In this document: in pieces, positions 58,686-64,000 of the stretch | Layout: each line of letters begins with the position of its first letter | Position numbering within the stretch: position 1 is the stretch's first letter | Assembly (NCBI GenBank): GCA_964410285.1 | Contig: CAYPFR010000008.1 | Span: 62,001-126,000 of the forward strand | Length of the DNA stretch: 64,000 nucleotides | Source of the DNA: Fretibacter sp964410285 | Lineage (GTDB): Bacteria; Pseudomonadota; Alphaproteobacteria; Caulobacterales; Maricaulaceae | Direction: 5' to 3' | Made by a program: the position numbers and the translations under genes | Notes under the pieces: generated by a model | Databases searched by the model: none | The model's input: the letters and a program-made list of their open reading frames with translations, nothing else | What the model was told of the DNA's origin: nothing

Positions 58686-59513
58686 CTAGCCTGCTAAGGT
58701 CTGCAAAAAGGTAGAAATACGCGCCGCATTCACCCCCAGATCAGAGAGGCCGACGCGGCTAACAGAGCGAACGTCAACAATCGCGCCGCCGCCCTCCGCC
58801 GCACGGATACGGATCACCACGTCATCTTCAAATCCATACCAAAAACTTGTAGCCGTGGCCTCAATGAGGCCCGTTTCCACATTACTATCTTTCACGGTCC
58901 ACCCCATAGTCTTAGCAAGAGAGAGCGCCTCCCCAAACACTACATCAGGCGTGCCGCCAACCACAAGCGGGCGAACATTTGGATAGGCCTTAGTTTGCAG
59001 GGCTGAAACCAGCGCAGGCGGGCTATTTTCGCCCACAGGAGCCTTTTTACCCTTATATTCCAATGTGTTAACTCCTTTCACCTTCGCACGCTCTGAGAGG
59101 ATAGTACCGGTGAAGTTTGGCGGGTTTTGAGTGTCCGTTGTAATGTCATGGATGAGCGGCAGGCTTGATACCGTTTTCTGCGTCGCCGCTCCTTTAGCAA
59201 TACCCGCAAGGCCGATGAGCGCCGCCAGTCCCCCTATCCATAGACCTTTTCGCGGGGTAATCAGCACTGCCGCTATAACTGACAAAATACCAAGACCAAG
59301 CGTCGCGGCGAGCATTTTTAGTCCAACGCCGCGCGAGAGTGTTCCAAGCCCGAAACGCCAGTCCCATATTCCAAATTTGGCCCCGAGCGCTGCTATGATG
59401 AATAGCAACGGCGTGACGATCGCTGCGAGCAAGGTCAAGCGGTGCAAAATATCCCGAAATTTGCGGCGTTTCGCGCCAGAAGGCTTTGGCTTAGGAGGGA
59501 TAACGTCTGTCAT
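58686..59513 (-). CDS. DUF1499 membrane protein
   Basis: 275 residues. Three transmembrane helices at about 27-48, 67-88 and 92-112, then the DUF1499 domain with LIHDITTDTQNPPNFTG and the end block IEATATSFWYGFEDDVVIRIRAAEGGGAIVDVRSVSRVGLSDLGVNAARI. Function unknown; predicted periplasmic domain. Converges with the MBL gene and precedes a small membrane protein by 34 bases in the upstream direction. Confidence 0.85.
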   Translation of the reverse strand: MTDVIPPKPKPSGAKRRKFRDILHRLTLLAAIVTPLLFIIAALGAKFGIWDWRFGLGTLSRGVGLKMLAATLGLGILSVIAAVLITPRKGLWIGGLAALIGLAGIAKGAATQKTVSSLPLIHDITTDTQNPPNFTGTILSERAKVKGVNTLEYKGKKAPVGENSPPALVSALQTKAYPNVRPLVVGGTPDVVFGEALSLAKTMGWTVKDSNVETGLIEATATSFWYGFEDDVVIRIRAAEGGGAIVDVRSVSRVGLSDLGVNAARISTFLQTLAG

Positions 59514-59547
59514 GGCATAGCTTTCGATGAGGCGGGCTAAAAATCGC

Positions 59548-60081
59548 TTAGATCCGCGAGATAGACATTAGCGTAAAAAGAGTCAAAACCACAATGATGA
59601 ACGCTAATTGCCCGCTTAATTTTGCCCGATGACGTCCGCTATACAGGCCTCTTCGGCGCTGACGATTCATATCTTGCGCGAGGGGTTTTTGAGCTGTGCT
59701 CCCCGAGCGGTAATCCGTGTCTTGACGGCGCGCAATAGCCTCCTCGGCCGCCTCGCGCTCCAGCGCCTTCGCCGCTTCATCGCGGCGGCGCTTCATTGCG
59801 GCCGCGCGGGCCGCATTTCCCACGTAATAATTCTGGCGGTCCTTCTGATCTTCCGCCTTCGGGGACCCGCGCGCAGGCCGTGCACCCGCGTCAAACTCCG
59901 CCTGCCTAGGACGAGAGGACTGATTACGGTAAAGCGCAGCCATGGAGTCAGGCTTTTGCGCTGTCTCAGCTGCGCCGCCCTGCTCCCCCGTTACCGCACC
60001 CGATTGCAAACCAGCCGCCGGGATTTTGCGCATGACGACATATACAAAGTAGAGAAGAATAAGGAGAAATATAATTTCCAT
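59548..60081 (-). CDS. Unrecognised protein with terminal membrane segments
   Basis: 177 residues. One hydrophobic helix at 2-16 and one at about 154-173. Between them lies a strongly charged Arg/Ala/Gln region (AAMKRRRDEAAKALEREAAEEAIARRQD) predicted helical. No signal cleavage site, no motif. Possibly a scaffold spanning the inner membrane twice. Same strand as DUF1499, gap 34 bases, so perhaps one transcript. Confidence 0.65.
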   Translation of the reverse strand: MEIIFLLILLYFVYVVMRKIPAAGLQSGAVTGEQGGAAETAQKPDSMAALYRNQSSRPRQAEFDAGARPARGSPKAEDQKDRQNYYVGNAARAAAMKRRRDEAAKALEREAAEEAIARRQDTDYRSGSTAQKPLAQDMNRQRRRGLYSGRHRAKLSGQLAFIIVVLTLFTLMSISRI

Positions 60082-60173
60082 AGCCCACGTTAACTGAATT
60101 TTCGCCCACTCGCCAGAGGGCGAGTAGATTTAGGCGACCATAGTCAGCCAAAGGAAAGGATGGAGTTATATTC

Positions 60174-60839
60174 CTAGGGACTTAGGCGTTGCGATTGCCA
60201 GCGCCCGCCGTGACGGGCCCGCGTAAAGCGGCGGCGATCATGCAGACGATAAGCTCCGTCTTCCCAAAATTCAATCGCGAGCGGCTTCACCCGCCAGCCG
60301 ACCCAATTTGGCGGGCGGACAATCTCCTGTCCTTCAAATCGGGTTTCAACCGCCTTGACCGCGGCTTCAAGCTGGCCGCGGCTAATAATCGGAGAGGATT
60401 GTGCGGAAGCCCATGCGCCGATCTGGCTGCCGCGGGCGCGCTGGGCGAAATAGCTATCGGATTCTTGTTTTTTAACCTTGGCGATGGGTCCGCGCACGCG
60501 CACTTGACGCTTGAGACTCTTCCAGTGAAAACACAGCGCAGCTTTGCTATTGAGCTTAATCTGCTCTCCCTTATCGCTGTCGGCGTTGGTATAGAATACG
60601 AAGCCTTGCTGATCCACGGCCTTAAGCAGAACGATCCGTGCATCGGGCATGCCGCCCGGTTCTGCGGTGGCCAAGGTCATCGCATTGGCATCATTTGGCT
60701 CGGACTTTACGGCCTCGGCGAGCCACTGCTCGAAATAGGCGATCGGGTCTGATACCGCGAACATATCATGTTCGGCGCGCGCGGCTCTTTTGGCATACTC
60801 GGCCTCGCTCGGGGTGGGCGGAATTTTTTTATTTCGCAT
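60174..60839 (-). CDS. pdxH: Pyridoxamine 5'-phosphate oxidase
   Basis: 221 residues. ARIVLLKAVDQQGFVFYTNADSDKGEQIKLNSKAALCFHWKSLKRQVRVRG is the PdxH FMN-binding core, and EFWEDGAYRLHDRRRFTRA is the C-terminal signature. It makes PLP from PNP/PMP using FMN and O2; PLP is used by Kbl in this window. A complete gene with a 146-base divergent gap to the J-domain ORF. Confidence 0.95.
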   Translation of the reverse strand: MRNKKIPPTPSEAEYAKRAARAEHDMFAVSDPIAYFEQWLAEAVKSEPNDANAMTLATAEPGGMPDARIVLLKAVDQQGFVFYTNADSDKGEQIKLNSKAALCFHWKSLKRQVRVRGPIAKVKKQESDSYFAQRARGSQIGAWASAQSSPIISRGQLEAAVKAVETRFEGQEIVRPPNWVGWRVKPLAIEFWEDGAYRLHDRRRFTRARHGGRWQSQRLSP

Positions 60840-60985
60840 AATGCCTCTGTTTTATAAAAATTAACTATAAGTTTCAGCGAGTTATTAACCTTTATAACCT
60901 CTTAATGGCGTCAGGTTAAGGACATTCCAAAGATAATATTATCACCGGAGAATCCTCTTTATTATATACCGCAGGTGGAGTGAGT

Positions 60986-61201
60986 ATGACCCGTCAAGAT
61001 GCCCTGATGACGCTTGGACTAAATATGGCCGCGCGTGAGGCCGAGATCAGAACCGCATGGCGTAAAAAGGCGAAATTTTTTCACCCCGACAGTCCTTACG
61101 GTGATGTTCAGGCCTTTATCAAAGCTAAAAACGCCTTTGAAACGCTCGTGCCCCCTGCACCGCAAACCTACCGTATACCGGCCCGCTCCCGCGCGGTTTA
61201 G
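60986..61201 (+). CDS. Minimal J-domain protein
   Basis: 71 residues. ALMTLGLNMAAREAEIRTAWRKKAKFFHPDSPYGDVQAFIKAKNAFETL contains the J-domain HPD motif between helices II and III. Nothing beyond the J domain exists. Likely a DnaK co-chaperone lacking a client domain. GGTGGAG lies 5 bases before ATG 60986; a GTG at 60980 is possible. 58 bases before aroC. Confidence 0.78.
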   Translation: MTRQDALMTLGLNMAAREAEIRTAWRKKAKFFHPDSPYGDVQAFIKAKNAFETLVPPAPQTYRIPARSRAV

Positions 61202-61259
61202 CCTAGCGCGGCGCGCCCCCTTAGGCTAAACACGCCCTTCCAAAGGACGCGCTGTTGTT

Positions 61260-62330
61260 ATGAGCCATAATACATTCGGACATTTATTCCGCTTTACGAC
61301 ATGGGGCGAAAGCCACGGCCCCGCCATTGGCTGCGTTGTCGATGGCTGCCCGCCCAATATCGCGCTAGATGCAAGCTTTATCCAAAAATATCTCGACGAG
61401 CGAAAGCCCGGCACATCACGCTTTGTCACCCAGCGCAAAGAGCCGGACGCGGTGAAAATCCTCTCTGGCGTTTTTGAGGGCGTCACCACAGGCACCCCGA
61501 TTAGCCTGATGATCGAAAATACCGATCAGCGTTCGAAGGACTATTCCGAGATTAAGCGCCGATACCGCCCCGGCCACGCCGATTTCACATATGACGCCAA
61601 ATATGGCGTGCGCGATTACCGCGGCGGGGGCCGCAGCTCTGCGCGCGAAACCGCCAGCCGCGTTGCCGCCGCAGCCGTGGCCCGCAAAGTCCTTGGCGAG
61701 TCCATCAAAATCACCGGCGGCGTCATTCAGATCGGCCGCGAGAAAGTGGACCCCGACCGCGTAGATTGGACCACTGTGCGCGGTAATCCCTTTTGGTGCC
61801 CCGACCCCGTGGCCGCAAAAGCGTGGGAAGACTATCTTGACGGTATTCGCAAAGACGGCAGCTCTGTCGGCGCTATCCTTGAGGTGCGTGCCTCTGGGGT
61901 CCCAGCAGGCTGGGGCGCGCCGATCTATAGCAAGCTCGACGCAGACCTTGCCTCTGCCATGATGAGTATCAACGCCGCCAAGGCAGTTGAAATCGGCGCA
62001 GGCTTTGCGGCGGGCGGCTATACAGGGCCGCAAAACGCGGACGCCATTCGCATGAGCGGCGGCGCGCCCGAGTTTCAAAGCAATCACGCGGGCGGTATTC
62101 TAGGCGGCATTAGTAACGGCGACGATATTGTACTGCGCCTTGCGATCAAGCCGACCTCTTCTATGCTCACCCCCGTCCCGTCTATTGATGCAGACGGTCA
62201 TGAGATTGATGTGCGCACCAAAGGCCGTCATGACCCCTGCGTCGGCATACGCGGCGTCCCTGTCGCCGAAGCCATGATGGCGCTCGTCCTTGCTGATCAT
62301 AAACTCCGCCACAGAGGGCAAGTGGGTTAG
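61260..62330 (+). CDS. aroC: Chorismate synthase
   Basis: 356 residues, full length. GESHGPAIGCVVDGCPP, RYRPGHADFTYDAKYGVRDYRGGGRSSARETASRVAAAA and GGISNGDDIVLRLAIKPTSS are the three AroC signatures. It converts EPSP to chorismate with reduced FMN. ATG 61260. The stop at 62330 is directly followed by an unrelated remnant reading frame. Confidence 0.97.
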   Translation: MSHNTFGHLFRFTTWGESHGPAIGCVVDGCPPNIALDASFIQKYLDERKPGTSRFVTQRKEPDAVKILSGVFEGVTTGTPISLMIENTDQRSKDYSEIKRRYRPGHADFTYDAKYGVRDYRGGGRSSARETASRVAAAAVARKVLGESIKITGGVIQIGREKVDPDRVDWTTVRGNPFWCPDPVAAKAWEDYLDGIRKDGSSVGAILEVRASGVPAGWGAPIYSKLDADLASAMMSINAAKAVEIGAGFAAGGYTGPQNADAIRMSGGAPEFQSNHAGGILGGISNGDDIVLRLAIKPTSSMLTPVPSIDADGHEIDVRTKGRHDPCVGIRGVPVAEAMMALVLADHKLRHRGQVG

Positions 62331-62334
62331 CCCC

Positions 62335-62741
62335 GCTGGATTACCGCGAGAGTCTCTTGCTGATTTACAGGAAGACACTAGAAAACATCAAGAATTAGCA
62401 AACCAACTATCTCTGTTTGATGCTACAGCAAAACCAATAAAACCATGCCCTATGCAATTTATCCTTCATTGGACAGATCAGGACGGAAAAACCGAAGACA
62501 TGAAATTGACGATTGGGAAACATCAGCGGCTTACAATAGGTTTAATCGCGAGCATGGGCACGATAGAGCAATTGAAATACTAAAAGAGAGATATGAAGAT
62601 CATTATTTCAAGGCTGGTTTAGTCCTTGGGTTTAGTACACATAGTCGCCGCAATATGACTTATGGGATGAAAAACCAGTGGTTATTAGTGGGCCTGATTA
62701 GACTGGACTTCGAAACTCAAGATGACCTGTTCATAGGTTGA
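62335..62741 (+). pseudogene. Frameshifted remnant of an unknown gene after aroC
   Basis: Two plus-strand frames join end to end. Frame 1 gives LADLQEDTRKHQELANQLSLFDATAKPIKPCPMQFILHWTDQDGKTEDM. The frame shifted by one at about 62500 continues EIDDWETSAAYNRFNREHGHDRAIEILKERYEDHYFKAG and ends at 62741. The amino-acid pattern flows across the joint, so one base was probably lost or gained. No start codon suits frame 1 without overlapping aroC. The region is visibly AT-richer than aroC. I cannot name the family. Alternatives: a sequencing error or real frameshifting. Confidence 0.6.
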
Positions 62742-62818
62742 AAATGAAATGAAAACCCATAATTAGGTAAACGAATTTCTCTATACTTATCCGCAAGTAG
62801 CCGCATATAAGAACCCCT

Positions 62819-64000
62819 ATGACAGAGCTTGAGACAGATTACCTGATCGTCGGCAGCGGCGCGATGGGAATGGCATTTGCCGATACGATTTTGACGGAAA
62901 CCGACGCCCGTATTATTATGGTTGACCGCTACCAAAAACCGGGCGGGCATTGGAACGTTGTTTATCCCTTTGTACGGTTGCATCAACCCTCTGCCTATTA
63001 CGGCGTCAGCTCGCGGGAGCTGGGCTCAGGCCAGCTTGAGACAGGCGGGCTTAATGACGGGCTAGGCGAGCTGGCCTCCGGCGCGCAGGTCAGCGCCTAT
63101 TTTGATGATGTAATGACACAGCAATTTCTGCCCAACGGGCGGGTGCAATATTTTCCAATGTGCGATTATGTGGGCGGCGGTGAATTTGTCTCCAAGGTCA
63201 GCGGCGCGCGCCGTAAAGTTAGCGCGCGCAAAACCGTGGACTGCACCTATTTGAACACATCGGTTCCGTCCACCCATAAGCCGAAGTTTTCAATCGCGAC
63301 GGGCGCGTGGTTCATGCCGCTCAATGACCTTCCCAAGATCACCACGCCGCCCGAGGGTTTTGTGGTTATCGGCGCCGGCAAAACCGGCATAGACGCCTGC
63401 CTATGGCTGCTAGAGCACGGGGCAGAGCCTGATGATATTCGCTGGATTATGCCGCGCGATGCGTGGCTTCTGGACCGCGAAAACACGCAAAATACGCCCG
63501 AGTTTTTCCATAGCACAATGGAGGCGCAGGCCGCCCAATTCGAATCTATCGCGCAGGCCAATAGCATTGAAGATATGTTTGATAAGCTTGAGGCCTGCGG
63601 ATATTTTTTGCGAATTTATAAAGACACGCGGCCCACCATGTTTCACGGTGCCACGATCAGCCGCGCAGAAGTCACGCAGCTCAGGTGGATTAAAAATGTG
63701 GTCCGTCTGGGCCGCGTACAATCGCTCGGCTTGGATGAAATCGTGCTCGATCATGGCCGGCTTCCGACCAACGCTAAAACACTCCATATTGATTGCTCGG
63801 CCAGCGCGCTGCTTGATGTTGCGCTAAAACCGGTCTTCCAGGGGAATCTAATCACGCCGCAAATGGTGCGCAGCTACCAGCCCGTCTTTAGCGCCGCCTT
63901 TATCGCGCACATCGAGGCCAGCGAAAAGGATGAGGCGGAGAAAAACCGTCTGTGCGGCGTGGTGCCCCTGCCCAATAGCGATCTGGATTATATCCGGTTC
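62819..64000 (+). CDS. FAD/NAD(P)-binding oxidoreductase, 3' end outside window
   Basis: The frame runs from ATG 62819 to the last base (394 codons, no stop). YLIVGSGAMGMAFADTIL is an FAD-type Rossmann motif and MVDRYQKPGGHWN a following turn; FVVIGAGKTGIDACLWLL is a second, NAD(P)-type GxGxxG. This two-motif layout fits a class B flavin monooxygenase-like or NAD(P)-binding oxidoreductase. Substrate unknown. A gap of 77 bases separates it from the remnant upstream. No obvious Shine-Dalgarno. Confidence 0.85.
   Translation, partial: MTELETDYLIVGSGAMGMAFADTILTETDARIIMVDRYQKPGGHWNVVYPFVRLHQPSAYYGVSSRELGSGQLETGGLNDGLGELASGAQVSAYFDDVMTQQFLPNGRVQYFPMCDYVGGGEFVSKVSGARRKVSARKTVDCTYLNTSVPSTHKPKFSIATGAWFMPLNDLPKITTPPEGFVVIGAGKTGIDACLWLLEHGAEPDDIRWIMPRDAWLLDRENTQNTPEFFHSTMEAQAAQFESIAQANSIEDMFDKLEACGYFLRIYKDTRPTMFHGATISRAEVTQLRWIKNVVRLGRVQSLGLDEIVLDHGRLPTNAKTLHIDCSASALLDVALKPVFQGNLITPQMVRSYQPVFSAAFIAHIEASEKDEAEKNRLCGVVPLPNSDLDYIRF

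Noticed and set aside
61416..62087. 223-codon minus-strand ORF inside aroC
   Set aside because: It lies wholly within the complete chorismate synthase gene; its product is low-complexity and matches no family. Long antisense ORFs are common in GC-rich genes.
62490..62530. Programmed -1 frameshift in the remnant after aroC
   Set aside because: GGAAAAACC is not a standard X XXY YYZ heptamer and no downstream pseudoknot is evident; decay or error is simpler.
1..64000. tRNA, rRNA, tmRNA or CRISPR repeats
   Set aside because: All intergenic gaps were read; none has a cloverleaf-like fold with a T-loop GTTCGA, an rRNA-like stretch, or regularly spaced repeats.

Overview
The window comes from an alphaproteobacterial chromosome, most likely a marine, stalked or dimorphic lineage of the Hyphomonadaceae/Maricaulales type. 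The lineage call is inference. It rests on the F1-only atpHAGDC operon, the rplU-rpmA-GNAT-obgE-proB-proA-nadD-rsfS-rlmH-ctpA-rppH block, lspA beside a DUF3035 lipoprotein, CarD, DUF1499 and MutL with an endonuclease motif. No rRNA or tRNA gene, CRISPR array, insertion sequence or prophage was found. The window is almost fully coding, with many 1-4 base start/stop overlaps.

Layout. 1-4.5 kb: tail of a GH10 xylanase, a SUV3-like helicase, an S4-domain RNA-binding protein and ferredoxin FdxA. 4.5-7 kb (minus): kbl-tdh threonine catabolism with a GDCCVxC protein behind it. 7.3-9.1 kb: CarD and an unknown membrane protein. 9.1-11 kb: a metal cluster of MerT-like, HMA-like and outer-membrane proteins, divergent from a CsoR-type repressor with a recognisable operator. 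11-14.2 kb (minus): a QEGLA-motif peptidase homologue, and metF behind an ArsR-methyltransferase fusion. 14.6-28.9 kb: a long plus-strand run covering ribosomal proteins, ribosome assembly, proline and NAD synthesis, cell-wall proteins, two tandem CtpA proteases, RppH and an MFS transporter. 28.8-33.2 kb: a metallophosphoesterase, a TPR/winged-helix regulator with an unknown partner, a 52-residue ORF and a MOSC protein. 33.2-38.3 kb (minus): F1 ATP synthase. 38.7-47.7 kb: an orphan TadG-like vWA protein, priA, transaldolase, a large coiled-coil protein, a DMT transporter, tadA, an rRNA pseudouridine synthase and rsmD. 47.8-60.8 kb: a secreted protein, mutL, YaiI, a divergent GT51 protein, a DUF3035 lipoprotein, lspA, a TonB-dependent receptor, an MBL hydrolase, DUF1499 and pdxH. 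61-64 kb: a mini J-domain protein, aroC, a frameshifted remnant and a flavoprotein cut by the window end.

Most notable observations. (1) rsfS and rlmH, which are adjacent, both appear to start at CTG with good Shine-Dalgarno spacing. (2) Two enzymes, Tdh and PriA, have lost structural-zinc cysteines at conserved positions while keeping their other key motifs. (3) The CsoR operon carries a G6-tract operator over the first codon of the divergent gene. (4) The GT51 protein has Gln in place of the catalytic Glu. (5) The regulator island at 29.7-32.7 kb holds an unknown partner protein, an unannotated small ORF and a long inverted repeat. No single locus is clearly a new system; the metal cluster and the regulator island are the best candidates.
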